A DNA stretch of 64,000 bases from Candidatus Lachnocurva vaginae (lineage in GTDB: Bacteria > Bacillota > Clostridia > Lachnospirales > Lachnospiraceae). Made by a program: the position numbers and the translations under genes. The stretch spans positions 744,001 to 808,000 of the forward strand of contig CP049781.1 of the NCBI GenBank assembly GCA_011082265.1. The letters are read 5' to 3'. The notes under the pieces are model-generated. The model saw only the letters and a list, made by a program, of their open reading frames with translations, did no database searches and was not told the DNA's origin. Numbering within the stretch: position 1 is the stretch's first letter; each line of letters opens with the position of its first letter. Shown here piece after piece: positions 33,512 through 42,583 of this stretch.

Positions 33512-33559
33512 AATGATTTTTTACAGATAAATAAAGAATAAAATGATTTTTTACAGATA
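33500..33559 (+). repeat. Exact 30-bp tandem duplication at the end of scpA
   Basis: The unit starting AATAAAGAATAAAATGATTT occurs at 33500-33529 and again at 33530-33559 without mismatch. The first copy includes the last codons and the TAA of scpA (33509-33511). This looks like a recent slippage duplication. Confidence 0.9.
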
Positions 33560-33626
33560 ATTAATGAAAAATAAAAAAGCTTTCACATAGTAGAATAAAA
33601 AGAAAATAATATAATAGGAAAATTAT

Positions 33627-34196
33627 ATGACAAGAGATGAGATAAAAAATATAATAGAAGGAATCCTTTTTTCAATAGGAGACAGTATAAGTGTATCTGA
33701 AATTGCTAAAGCAATAAATCTTTCAGAAAAAGAGACGGAAAATATTATTGAAGAGATGAAAGATACTTATGAAAAAGAAAAAAGGGGAATAAGGATTAAT
33801 AAGATAGAAAATAAATATCAGATGAGCTCTTCAAAAGATGTAAATAAGTATCTTATTAAAATTATACGTCAGCCCAAGAAGTGCTCTTTAACGGAAGTCC
33901 TTCTCGAAACATTATCCATAATTGCATATAAACAGCCTGTCACAAAATCCGAGATTGAAAAGATAAGAGGAGTATCTTCAGATCATGCAATAAATAAGCT
34001 TGTAAAGTACAATCTTGTAGAGGAAGTAGGAAGAAAGGATGCACCAGGAAAACCTATGATGTTCGGAACAACGGAAGAATTTCTTCGTTCATTCGGACTT
34101 CAGAGCATGGAAGACCTTCCAACATTAAATCCTGTAGAAGTTGAAGAATGGAGACTTACGGCGGAAGAAGAAGTGGATAAAACTTTAAATAGATAA
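33627..34196 (+). CDS. scpB: Segregation and condensation protein B
   Basis: ScpB dimers bind the central part of ScpA in the SMC-ScpAB complex. The 189-residue protein consists of two winged-helix domains, with IIEGILFSIGDSISVSEIAKA at the N-terminus and the conserved TLSIIAYKQPVTKSEIEKIRGV segment, then VEEVGRKDAPGKPMMFGTT. It follows scpA after 115 bases containing the duplicated unit. Confidence 0.95.
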   Translation: MTRDEIKNIIEGILFSIGDSISVSEIAKAINLSEKETENIIEEMKDTYEKEKRGIRINKIENKYQMSSSKDVNKYLIKIIRQPKKCSLTEVLLETLSIIAYKQPVTKSEIEKIRGVSSDHAINKLVKYNLVEEVGRKDAPGKPMMFGTTEEFLRSFGLQSMEDLPTLNPVEVEEWRLTAEEEVDKTLNR

Positions 34197-34211
34197 GCAT
34201 ATATATTAGTG

Positions 34212-34223
34212 AGCTTATAAGCT
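34212..34223. repeat. 12-bp perfect palindrome upstream of the MurR/RpiR gene
   Basis: AGCTTATAAGCT lies 35 bases before the start codon of the regulator gene. It could be an operator for autoregulation, but one site without a second copy is weak evidence. Confidence 0.4.
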
Positions 34224-34258
34224 TAAAATAAGTGTATAAGTCTAAAAAGGATGGAGTT

Positions 34259-35161
34259 ATGAAAAGCATAAATGATCTTTTACATAGAATTGATGAGAAT
34301 TATACAAATCTTAGCAAAGGGCAAAAAAAACTTTCCGATTATATTAAAAATAATTATGATAAGGCTGTGTTTTTAACTGCGGAAAAACTTGGAGAAGTTG
34401 TAGGTGTAAGTGAATCTACTGTTGTAAGATTTGCTATGCATTTAGGTTATAAAGGTTACCCGGAATTTCAGGCATCTTTAAACGAAATGGTAAAAAATCG
34501 TTTAAATTCTATTCAGAGAATGGAAGTAATGTATGGAAAGAATACAAAATCCGAAATTATAAAATATGTTTTTTCTTCCGATGCAAATAAGATTAAAGAG
34601 ACGTGGGAAAATCTGGATGAAAAATCTTTTGAAAAAGCTTGTGAGATTATTTTAAATGCAAGAAAAATATATGTTTTAGGCATAAGATCATGTGAACCTT
34701 TAGCTTCCTTTCTTTCATTTTATTTAAGTCTTATGCTTGATGGAGTAATTCATCTAAATACGACAAATCCTAGCGAAATCTTTGAGCAGATGGTAAGGAT
34801 AAATGAAGATGATGTAATTATAGGAATTAGTTTTCCAAGATATTCAAAGCGTACTTTAAAGGCACTTGAGTTTGCAAAGAATAGAAAAGCAAAAGTCATC
34901 TCAATAACAGATAGTCAAAATTCTCCGATTAACAAATATTCCAACTGCATTCTTCTAGCAAAATCCGACATGGCGTCTATTGCAGATTCTTTAGTTGCAC
35001 CTTTAAGTCTTATAAATGCACTTATTGTAGCAATTTGCATGGAAAGACAACAGGAAGTTAAGAATACACTTTTATCGCTTGAAGATATTTGGAATAAATA
35101 TAATTTCTATGAGAATGATGAAATTACTCATGTTGATAAAAAAGATGATAATTTGTTATAA
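34259..35161 (+). CDS. MurR/RpiR-family transcriptional regulator
   Basis: The 300-residue protein has an N-terminal helix-turn-helix domain (about 1-80; YIKNNYDKAVFLTAEKLGEV, then VSESTVVRFAMHLGYKGYPEF) and a C-terminal SIS domain (about 115-265) with VLGIRSCEPLASFLSFYL and IIGISFPRYSKRT, which binds a sugar phosphate. Members regulate sugar phosphate or amino-sugar catabolism. The start at 34259 follows GGATGGAG; an in-frame GTG at 34232 has no site. No sugar genes are adjacent, so the regulated genes are unknown. Confidence 0.92.
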   Translation: MKSINDLLHRIDENYTNLSKGQKKLSDYIKNNYDKAVFLTAEKLGEVVGVSESTVVRFAMHLGYKGYPEFQASLNEMVKNRLNSIQRMEVMYGKNTKSEIIKYVFSSDANKIKETWENLDEKSFEKACEIILNARKIYVLGIRSCEPLASFLSFYLSLMLDGVIHLNTTNPSEIFEQMVRINEDDVIIGISFPRYSKRTLKALEFAKNRKAKVISITDSQNSPINKYSNCILLAKSDMASIADSLVAPLSLINALIVAICMERQQEVKNTLLSLEDIWNKYNFYENDEITHVDKKDDNLL

Positions 35162-35221
35162 AAAATTGTGATTTTAGGCACTTTAAGTGTGATATTGTTT
35201 TATGATTGATTGGTAATTTAT

Positions 35222-36499
35222 ATGAAAAAAATTATTGTGATTGGCGGAGGAGCTGCCGGAATGGCTGCAAGCGTTTCTGCTTCCAAAAATTCTAAAGTCA
35301 TTTTGCTTGAAGGAAATGAAAAACTTGGTAAGAAAATTTATATTACAGGAAAAGGAAGATGTAACTGCACGAACGATATAGATATATCACTTTTTTCAAA
35401 GAATTATCCTACCAATCCGAAATTTACATATAGCATGTTTAATGCATTTACAAATCAGGATTTAATAGAGTTTTTAAAAGAAAATGGAACTGATACTAAA
35501 GTTGAAAGAGGAAATAGAGTTTTTCCAGTATCGGATCACGCATCAGACATTACGAAAGCCTTTGAAAAGGCGATGAAAAATAACCATGTTGATATAAAAC
35601 TTAATGAAAAAGTTACTGGTATTTTATATAAGACATGTAAAATTAAAATAGAAAAGTCTAAATATAATTTAAAGGCCTATGGAGTTAAAACTGATAAGGG
35701 AAATATTTACGAATGTGATAAAGTTATAATTGCAACCGGAGGCTTATCATATCCTTCAACGGGAAGTACGGGAGACGGGTATAAGTTTTCAAAAGAAATG
35801 GGACATACAATAACGCCTCTTTATCCGTCGCTTGTGCCCTTAATTTTAAAAGAAAAAGACATAAAAAATCTTCAGGGACTTTCACTTAAAAATGTGGAGC
35901 TTTGTATAAATTATAATAAGAAAAAGGCATTTAAGGAGCGAGGAGAAATGCTTTTTACAAGGGATGGAATATCTGGACCTTTGGTTCTTACAGCAAGCTC
36001 AGTTGTGGGAAAATATCTTGAAGAATTTAATGATGGGAAAAAAGAACTTTTAGGATACATAGATTTAAAACCTGCATTAAGCAGAGAAATCTTAGAAAAT
36101 CGTGTAAAAAGAGAACTTTTAGAAAAAATAAATACAGATATCAAAAATGTTTTATTGGATTTACTTCCGCATAAAATGATAAATGTATTTATAGAAAGAC
36201 TTAAAATCAGAGGAGATTTAAAGTCGCACGATATCACAAAAGAAGTAAGAAATGCTATTATAGATAATATGAAAAAGTTTAAGATTTCTGTCGTAGGACT
36301 AGGACGTTTTGAGCAGGCAGTTGTTACAAAAGGCGGAGTAGACGTAAAAGAAATCAATTCTTCCACGATGGAATCAAAACTTGTAAAAGATCTATATTTT
36401 GCAGGAGAAGTTATAGATGTGGATGGCTTTACCGGAGGATTTAACTTGCAATTTGCTTTTTCGTCAGGATTTTTGGCAGGGCATAATGCAGGAACTTAA
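35222..36499 (+). CDS. BaiN/HI0933-family flavoprotein oxidoreductase
   Basis: This FAD-binding protein starts with the Rossmann motif IIVIGGGAAGMAASVSA, then GNEKLGKKIYITGKGRCNCTND, which is characteristic of the HI0933/YhiN family. Near the C-terminus it has VTKGGVDVKEIN and LYFAGEVIDVDGFTGGFNLQ, which binds FAD. Members include BaiN, proposed to reduce bile acids, and many of unknown substrate. I start at the ATG at 35222, just before the Rossmann fold; the ribosome site is weak. It is followed by cmk, common in Clostridia. Confidence 0.92.
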   Translation: MKKIIVIGGGAAGMAASVSASKNSKVILLEGNEKLGKKIYITGKGRCNCTNDIDISLFSKNYPTNPKFTYSMFNAFTNQDLIEFLKENGTDTKVERGNRVFPVSDHASDITKAFEKAMKNNHVDIKLNEKVTGILYKTCKIKIEKSKYNLKAYGVKTDKGNIYECDKVIIATGGLSYPSTGSTGDGYKFSKEMGHTITPLYPSLVPLILKEKDIKNLQGLSLKNVELCINYNKKKAFKERGEMLFTRDGISGPLVLTASSVVGKYLEEFNDGKKELLGYIDLKPALSREILENRVKRELLEKINTDIKNVLLDLLPHKMINVFIERLKIRGDLKSHDITKEVRNAIIDNMKKFKISVVGLGRFEQAVVTKGGVDVKEINSSTMESKLVKDLYFAGEVIDVDGFTGGFNLQFAFSSGFLAGHNAGT

Positions 36500-36561
36500 A
36501 TTGTAACTGTATCGGAATTGAAAATAAAAAATATATTTATATGGCATAAAGAGGAAAAGTT

Positions 36562-37215
36562 ATGAGTATCGCAATAGATGGACCTGCAGGAGCAGGTAAA
36601 AGCACAATAGCAAAAAAAGTTGCAAAAGAACTTGGATATATATATGTGGATACAGGAGCGTTATATAGAACAGTTGCTCTTTTTATGATACAAAATAAAA
36701 TCAATATCAATGACGAAAATGAAGTAAATAAGGCTTTAGATAGAATTGATATTTCTATGAAATATGAAGATGGAATTCAAAATATTTATTTAAATAAAGA
36801 AAATGTAAATTCCTTAATAAGAACTATAGAGGTGTCAAAAATTGCATCGAAAACAAGCACTTATAAAAAAGTAAGAGAAAAGCTTTTATTTTTACAAAAA
36901 GATATTGCAAAAAAGAATAAGGTTGTTATGGATGGCCGAGATATAGGAACAGTAATCTTGCCTAACGCTGATTTAAAGATATTTTTAACTGCAAGTGCAA
37001 AAGTTAGAGGCGAAAGACGATATAAAGAGATTATTGAAAGAGATGAACGAGCTGATTTGCAGAGCATCATAGAAGATATAGAAAAAAGAGATGAGCAGGA
37101 TAAAAACCGTGCAATTTCACCTTTAAGGAAAGCAAATGATGCGATAGAAATCGATTCATCATATATGACGATAGATGAAGTTACAAAAAAAATAATATCG
37201 TTACTAAATAAGTAA
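36562..37215 (+). CDS. cmk: Cytidylate kinase
   Basis: Cmk phosphorylates CMP and dCMP to the diphosphates. The 217-residue P-loop kinase has IAIDGPAGAGKSTIAKKVAKEL, YVDTGALYRTVAL, VMDGRDIGTVILPNADLKIFLTAS, and the lid region with RAISPLRKANDAI. A GAGGAAAAG site precedes the ATG. It heads the cmk-ispH-rpsA cluster characteristic of Clostridia. Confidence 0.97.
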   Translation: MSIAIDGPAGAGKSTIAKKVAKELGYIYVDTGALYRTVALFMIQNKININDENEVNKALDRIDISMKYEDGIQNIYLNKENVNSLIRTIEVSKIASKTSTYKKVREKLLFLQKDIAKKNKVVMDGRDIGTVILPNADLKIFLTASAKVRGERRYKEIIERDERADLQSIIEDIEKRDEQDKNRAISPLRKANDAIEIDSSYMTIDEVTKKIISLLNK

Positions 37216-37325
37216 AAAAATAATATTTGAAATCAAAAAAAATATACGAAAGCGAAGAATAATACTTTATTAGATAAAAGAAATAAAAAATATATTATAT
37301 ATTAGAAAAAAAGGAAAAGAAAAAA

Positions 37326-38192
37326 ATGAAAGTAATACTTGCTAAATCGGCAGGATTTTGCTTCGGAGTTATGCGAGCTGTAAAAAGTGTATATGATAAT
37401 CTTGAAAAAAAACCGGATCATATATATACTTACGGACCGATTATTCATAATGAAACTGTTGTACAGGAACTTTCTGATATGGGAGTTTCCATTATAAATG
37501 ACGGAGATGATTTATCTAAGCTTACGCCGGGACTTGTGATTTTAAGATCTCACGGAGTGTCTTTAAAAGCAATAGAAAATTTAAAAGAACATGGCTTTAC
37601 AATTGTAAATTCAACATGTCCTTTTGTAAAAAAAATTCATCAGATAGTTCAAAAATTCGATAGAGAAGGCTATCACATAGTAATTACCGGAAATGAACAG
37701 CATGCTGAAGTTAAAGGCATAATAGGTTGGATTGATTCAAAAAATTACAATGTGATTCAGGATGCCTCGGAAGTAGATACTCTTCCTTTTAAGGAAGGCG
37801 ATAAAGTATGTCTTGTATCACAGACTACTTTTAATTACAAGAAATTTGAACTTATAGTTGAAATTATAAAGAAAAAAGGTTATGATTTAAAATGTTTGAA
37901 TACGATTTGCAATGCCACTTCAAAAAGCCAAACAGAGGCGAGAGAGTTGGCAGGCAAAGTCGATGTGATGATAGTAATAGGTGGAAAAAACAGTTCTAAT
38001 TCACATAAATTATATGAAATATGTAAAGAGCAAAACAAGGAAACTTATTTTATACAAACTGTAAAAGACCTTGATTTTTCCGTTCTACAATCCGTTGACA
38101 CCGTAGGAATAACAGCCGGGGCATCGACCCCAAAGAAAATAATTGAGGAGGTTCAAGGAGCATGTCAGAACAAAGCTTTGAACAGATGTTAG
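37326..38192 (+). CDS. ispH: 4-hydroxy-3-methylbut-2-enyl diphosphate reductase
   Basis: IspH catalyses the last MEP step, forming IPP and DMAPP with a 4Fe-4S cluster. The three cluster cysteines are Cys12 (AGFCFGV), Cys98 (NSTCPFV) and Cys195 (NTICNATS). Other motifs are SHGVS, HAEVKG, and GGKNSSNSHKL. The length of 288 residues is normal. The last 31 bases overlap the start of rpsA in another frame. In many Clostridia the two proteins are fused into one chain; here they are separate but overlapping. Confidence 0.96.
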   Translation: MKVILAKSAGFCFGVMRAVKSVYDNLEKKPDHIYTYGPIIHNETVVQELSDMGVSIINDGDDLSKLTPGLVILRSHGVSLKAIENLKEHGFTIVNSTCPFVKKIHQIVQKFDREGYHIVITGNEQHAEVKGIIGWIDSKNYNVIQDASEVDTLPFKEGDKVCLVSQTTFNYKKFELIVEIIKKKGYDLKCLNTICNATSKSQTEARELAGKVDVMIVIGGKNSSNSHKLYEICKEQNKETYFIQTVKDLDFSVLQSVDTVGITAGASTPKKIIEEVQGACQNKALNRC

Positions 38193-39253
38193 AAGCATCA
38201 ATGAAAACTATTCACAATGGAGAAATCGTAGAGGGTACCGTTATTTATGTAAAACCAGACGAAATAGCACTTAATATAGGCTATAAGTGTGACGGTATCA
38301 TCACAAGAAATGATTATACAGATGATTCATCTCTTGATCTTACAACAGTTGTGAAGGAGGGTGACAAGATGGAAGCCATCGTCACCAAGATAAATGAAGC
38401 TGAAAGTCAGGTAAGTCTTTCTTATAGAAGACTTGAACAGGAGAAAGGCAACGAAAAACTTAGAGAAGCTTATGAAAATCATGAAGTTCTCAAAGGAAAA
38501 GTTGTTAAAATCTTAAATGGAGGTCTTTCTGTTGTTGTAGATGAAGCAAGAGTATTCGTACCTGCAAGTCTTATTTCAGATAACTATGTAAAGGACTTAA
38601 ATCAGTACGCAGGAAAAGAAATTGAATTTGTTATTACAGAATTTAATTTAAGAAAGAGAAGAATCATAGGAGATAGAAAGCAGCTCTTAGTTGCAAAGAA
38701 GGAAGAAGTTCAGAAGGAATTCTTAGATAAGATTCATGTCGGAGATGTTATCGAAGGAACAGTTAAGAATGTGACGGACTTTGGTGCATTCATTGATCTT
38801 GGAGGAGTTGACGGACTTTTACATATCTCTGAAATGTCATGGGGACATGTTGAAAACCCTAAGAAAATATATAAGGTTGATGACAAAGTTAAGGTATTCA
38901 TCAAGAATATCAATGGTAAGAAGATTGCTTTAAGCTGTAAATTTGATGATAAAAATCCTTGGAATGGTGCAGTAGAAAAATATGCAGTAGGAACAATCGT
39001 TACTGGAAAAGTTGCAAGAATGACTGAATTCGGTGCATTCATTGAACTTGAACCGGGAATCGACGCTCTTCTTCACGTTTCACAGATTTCTAGAGATCAT
39101 ATTGAAAAACCTGCAGACGTATTAAAGGTTGGTCAGGAAGTAACAGCTATGGTAGTTGAAATTCATGAAAATGAACATAAAATTAGCTTAAGCATCAAAG
39201 CTATGGATGGAAAAGGCGATGAAGACGAAGCAGAATCAAAGGACGCTGAATAA
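38162..39253 (+). CDS. rpsA: 30S ribosomal protein S1-like protein
   Basis: This 363-residue protein has four S1 RNA-binding domains, at about 16-84, 104-167, 190-257 and 275-344, the last two with typical VKNVTDFGAFIDLGGVDGLLH and MTEFGAFIELEPGIDALLH features. It helps mRNA binding to the ribosome. The start ATG is preceded by GAGGAGG and CAAGGAG within ispH. The final ~20 residues are acidic. Low-GC Gram-positive S1 proteins are shorter than the six-domain E. coli form, which fits. Confidence 0.93.
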   Translation: MSEQSFEQMLEASMKTIHNGEIVEGTVIYVKPDEIALNIGYKCDGIITRNDYTDDSSLDLTTVVKEGDKMEAIVTKINEAESQVSLSYRRLEQEKGNEKLREAYENHEVLKGKVVKILNGGLSVVVDEARVFVPASLISDNYVKDLNQYAGKEIEFVITEFNLRKRRIIGDRKQLLVAKKEEVQKEFLDKIHVGDVIEGTVKNVTDFGAFIDLGGVDGLLHISEMSWGHVENPKKIYKVDDKVKVFIKNINGKKIALSCKFDDKNPWNGAVEKYAVGTIVTGKVARMTEFGAFIELEPGIDALLHVSQISRDHIEKPADVLKVGQEVTAMVVEIHENEHKISLSIKAMDGKGDEDEAESKDAE

Positions 39254-39317
39254 TAATTAGACAGAGTAAGTTATTAATAATATATCAGTTTTTCGGGAAG
39301 CACGAGGAGAGGGACTT

Positions 39318-40106
39318 ATGGAAAATTATGAAGGCTTTAAACGAAGAGTTTTTTCAATGACCAAAATTGACCTTGATTCTTACAAAGAAAAACAGATGCG
39401 TCGTAGAATTGATTCGCTTGTTACAAGAAATAATTGTAACAGTTATGATGAGTATGTGGATTTACTAAAGAAAGATTCAAATATTTTTGATGAATTCATT
39501 AATTTTCTGACAATAAATGTTTCACAATTTTATCGTAACATAGATCAATGGGAACTTTTACATAACGAGTATATTCCTTTTCTTATAAGTAAATTCGGTA
39601 GAAAGCTTAAAGTTTGGAGTGCAGCATGTTCGACAGGAGATGAACCATATTCTCTTGTTATGGCTTTATCGAAATTCATACCGCTATCGGATATTCATAT
39701 TTTGGCAACGGATATAGATAAACAGGTGCTTGCACAGGCACAGACGGGACTTTATTCCGAAAAGAGTATTGCAAACGTTCCTGCTGAATTTAAAACTAAA
39801 TATTTTACAAAAGTAGGATCGTCTTATAAAATAAGTGATCAGATAAAAAATTGTGTTGAGTTTAAAACACATGATTTACTAAGGGATGTGTATCCTACCA
39901 ATTGCGATATGATTGTTTGTAGAAATGTTCTTATCTACTTTACAGAAGAAGCAAAAGAGATTATTTATAGAAAATTTTATTCATCACTTAAAAATGATGC
40001 TATTCTTTTTATAGGAAGTACAGAACAGGTTATGGATTATAGAGAGATTGGATATGACAGAAAGAATTCTTTTTTCTACCAAAAAGGAATTATTGATAAA
40101 AAATAA
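39318..40106 (+). CDS. cheR: CheR-type protein-glutamate methyltransferase
   Basis: CheR methylates glutamates of chemoreceptors with S-adenosylmethionine. The 262-residue protein has the N-terminal helical domain (about 1-75) with KRRVFSMTKIDLDSYKEKQM and R-rich receptor contacts, then the methyltransferase domain with NVSQFYRN, VWSAACSTGDEPYSLVM, ILATDIDKQVLAQAQ, and CDMIVCRNVLIYF. No other chemotaxis gene is in view. A strong GAGGAGAGGG site precedes the ATG. It is followed by an intrinsic terminator. Confidence 0.95.
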   Translation: MENYEGFKRRVFSMTKIDLDSYKEKQMRRRIDSLVTRNNCNSYDEYVDLLKKDSNIFDEFINFLTINVSQFYRNIDQWELLHNEYIPFLISKFGRKLKVWSAACSTGDEPYSLVMALSKFIPLSDIHILATDIDKQVLAQAQTGLYSEKSIANVPAEFKTKYFTKVGSSYKISDQIKNCVEFKTHDLLRDVYPTNCDMIVCRNVLIYFTEEAKEIIYRKFYSSLKNDAILFIGSTEQVMDYREIGYDRKNSFFYQKGIIDKK

Positions 40107-40130
40107 GAAATATTAATTAGTTGGTTTTAG

Positions 40131-40170
40131 TGGATGCTAACCTATACTTTGTAGGTAGCATCCATTTATT
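40131..40170 (+). terminator. Terminator after cheR
   Basis: TGGATGCTAACCTA (40131-40144) pairs with TAGGTAGCATCCA (40152-40164) with one bulged base, followed by TTTATT. It ends the rpsA-cheR transcript. Confidence 0.8.
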
Positions 40171-40694
40171 ATGTCTTTTCAGTTAATAGTATTGCAATTC
40201 TAATAATTTTATCAGTTTTTATTTTTCACTTGTTTTTGTAAAAATTTTCTGATATAATCGTAACAAATTTCTGAATAATAATTTTTTATATTATTTATTT
40301 AATTTCTATTGAAAAAATATTTGTTATTTGTAAGAAAAATTTTAAATGAGATAAGCTAGTTTTTGCTTAAAAAGAGTTCTTTTGGCAGAATTTAAGATGA
40401 AAGAGAATATATAAAGTATCATATTTGTGTGTCAGGTCTCTTATGGAAAAAAAGTTTAACTATGTATGGTAGAAAGAATGTTTTTATGAAATTATGAAAA
40501 ATGATGTAACAGGTATATATCTAGTTTATTCTGCATTTTTTGTAAAAAAATTAAAAAAGATTACCTTGTTCTTTGTATAGAATACGATAAGTTTACGTAT
40601 GAGAGAGAATTGAAATTTTATGAATTAGATATGATTTATAAATACAAGTCTAAACTTTTTTGTTATATTTAGATGTATGATTGTAGGAAATGTT
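40171..40694 (+). other. Long AT-rich stretch with a promoter and no clear gene
   Basis: No coding region longer than about 30 codons stands out. A near-perfect promoter lies at 40230-40258. Downstream of it, 430 bases remain before the permease start. A short frame at 40494-40580 encodes 28 residues (MKNDVTGIYLVYSAFFVKKL, then a hydrophobic end) but has no good ribosome site. I find no decayed gene by reading the frames. It may be a long leader or hold a small RNA. Confidence 0.5.
40230..40258 (+). promoter_or_regulatory. Strong promoter in the gap before the ABC transporter
   Basis: TTGTTT (40230-40235) is 17 bases from TATAAT (40253-40258), which also carries an upstream TG (extended -10). 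Transcription would start near 40265, about 430 bases before the permease ATG. Confidence 0.65.
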
Positions 40695-42557
40695 ATGTTC
40701 GGTAAAAAGATTACAAAACTTATTGAAAATAATGATAAAAAAGAAAGACTTCAGTTTCAAGTCGCTTTGATAGTGACGATAGCGGTAACGCTTTTATATA
40801 CTATGTTTGCATTTGGGCTTAACGATATTACAAATGAAAGTTTAAGCAAAAATGATATGCAGCAATTACAGGGAATTTTATCCTCAGTAATTGTGATATC
40901 TGTTGTAGCAATCATATTTTTTCAATGGATATTGTCGACTCAATTACAAAATATATTAGATATAAGGCAACAATTTACGGACTCACTTTTGCTAATGGGT
41001 CTTCCACGTTTTGAAATTACTAAATTATATGTTTATGAATTAGTAAGAATGTATTTTTTGTCAGTAATTATCGGATTTTCAATCGGATCTATTAGTTATG
41101 TTATGATAGCAAATATGCTTCAGCTTGATGAAAAGCTTGTACCTTTAAATATTTATATAATTGCGTTTTTTATAAGCATAGTTTTAAATTTCTATATTGT
41201 AGGAATAGATTTATTTAAGACTTTAAAAGGTAACATTATAGATAAAATAAGAAACAGAAATGGATATATAGCTTTTACCAATATAAGTATTAAGGGAATT
41301 TTAATACGAATTTTTTTAGTGGTAATTTTAATATTAATATCTCATCATATAAGAGAGACATCAAATATAAGGCAAATTTTTGAACTTTCCAAAGTTTTAA
41401 ATATTGTAGCAATTATGGTTATGTTTAATCCAATTGCTAGAGGAATATACACATTACTTCATAATTTATTCAAAAAGATGAATCTTAACAATTTTTTCTT
41501 AGCAATGAAAATCGCTAAAGGATATTTTTCACAGGTTAAAGTAACATGTATGTTTATAATTTTAAGTTGTACCATATTTGTGGGATTAAATTCATTATTT
41601 AATATGGTGCGTGTGGCAGGGAAAAATGTAGCCGATAAAAATATAAGATATAGATATCTGGGGAAAAGGTATAATTTTTATCAGGATAAATCTAAATCGG
41701 ATAAGAATAAGTATTTCGGAATTAAGGTTAAAGCAAAAACCGATAGCGGGAGTAACATTTATATCAGTGGTATAGATAAGCTATATCTAAATAATTTTGA
41801 AGAGATTCATGCTATAAAAGAAAGCAAAAATGCTTTAAATAATATTCTAGAAAATAAGAGTAATGCCATATTTATACCCGAAGTTTTTGCTTCCTCAAGG
41901 GATATAGGGAAAAATGTGAAGATAACTATTAATAAAAAGTCATATGAATTTAAAGTTGCAGGTCTATATTATTCCAATAATTTCGGAGAATTGAATTGCT
42001 TTGTAAATAAAGCATATTTAAAAGAAATATTAAATATAGACGAAAATGAACATAATGTAGTATTTTTAAAAAATTATAATGTAACTAAATATGATGAGAT
42101 TATTCCAAAATCAGATATTGTCAATCAAAGTAGAGATAGAGCGGTAAAGGGTACATCAATAGTGGAAACTATAACGTATTTATTATTGGTATGTGCTGTT
42201 GTGTCTTTATTTATTTACTATTCTCTTATTACTAAAAATAATGAAAGAGATATACTGAGATTTAGAGCTATGGGTATAGGATATAATAAAATTCTTAGTA
42301 TATATATACTGCATTCTATTGTTCCTATTTTGATTTCAGGCATATTTTTGATTCCAATAACAAAGATGTTTACATATGTATGTCTATATGTAACTTTATC
42401 ACCGTACTATTTTAGGAAAGTCAGTTATACTGGAATTTATTTAGAGATAGGCATATTATTGATATTCATGTTAATATCAATAGTAATACAGCTTTTTTAT
42501 ATTATAAAATTGAAAAAAAGGTCCGATTTTATAACACAGCTTAGATATAGTATATAG
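40695..42557 (+). CDS. FtsX-like ABC transporter permease, BceB-like topology
   Basis: The product has about ten membrane segments: two near the N-terminus, two at about 105-170, three at about 195-300, and three after residue 485. A large hydrophilic, probably extracellular domain of about 180 residues lies between the seventh and eighth segments. This is the layout of BceB-type permeases that protect against or sense cell-wall-active peptides. I prefer the ATG at 40695 behind TAGGAA; an upstream ATG at 40677 lacks a site. The ATPase gene follows after 26 bases. In classical bceAB the ATPase comes first and a two-component system is adjacent; neither is so here. Substrate unknown. Confidence 0.8.
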   Translation: MFGKKITKLIENNDKKERLQFQVALIVTIAVTLLYTMFAFGLNDITNESLSKNDMQQLQGILSSVIVISVVAIIFFQWILSTQLQNILDIRQQFTDSLLLMGLPRFEITKLYVYELVRMYFLSVIIGFSIGSISYVMIANMLQLDEKLVPLNIYIIAFFISIVLNFYIVGIDLFKTLKGNIIDKIRNRNGYIAFTNISIKGILIRIFLVVILILISHHIRETSNIRQIFELSKVLNIVAIMVMFNPIARGIYTLLHNLFKKMNLNNFFLAMKIAKGYFSQVKVTCMFIILSCTIFVGLNSLFNMVRVAGKNVADKNIRYRYLGKRYNFYQDKSKSDKNKYFGIKVKAKTDSGSNIYISGIDKLYLNNFEEIHAIKESKNALNNILENKSNAIFIPEVFASSRDIGKNVKITINKKSYEFKVAGLYYSNNFGELNCFVNKAYLKEILNIDENEHNVVFLKNYNVTKYDEIIPKSDIVNQSRDRAVKGTSIVETITYLLLVCAVVSLFIYYSLITKNNERDILRFRAMGIGYNKILSIYILHSIVPILISGIFLIPITKMFTYVCLYVTLSPYYFRKVSYTGIYLEIGILLIFMLISIVIQLFYIIKLKKRSDFITQLRYSI

Positions 42558-42583
42558 TACGACATAAGCGGGAGATATATAGT

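Noticed and set aside
35911..36366. Minus-strand open frame of 151 codons opposite the BaiN-type gene
   Set aside because: It is antisense to conserved flavoprotein sequence and has no supporting signal.
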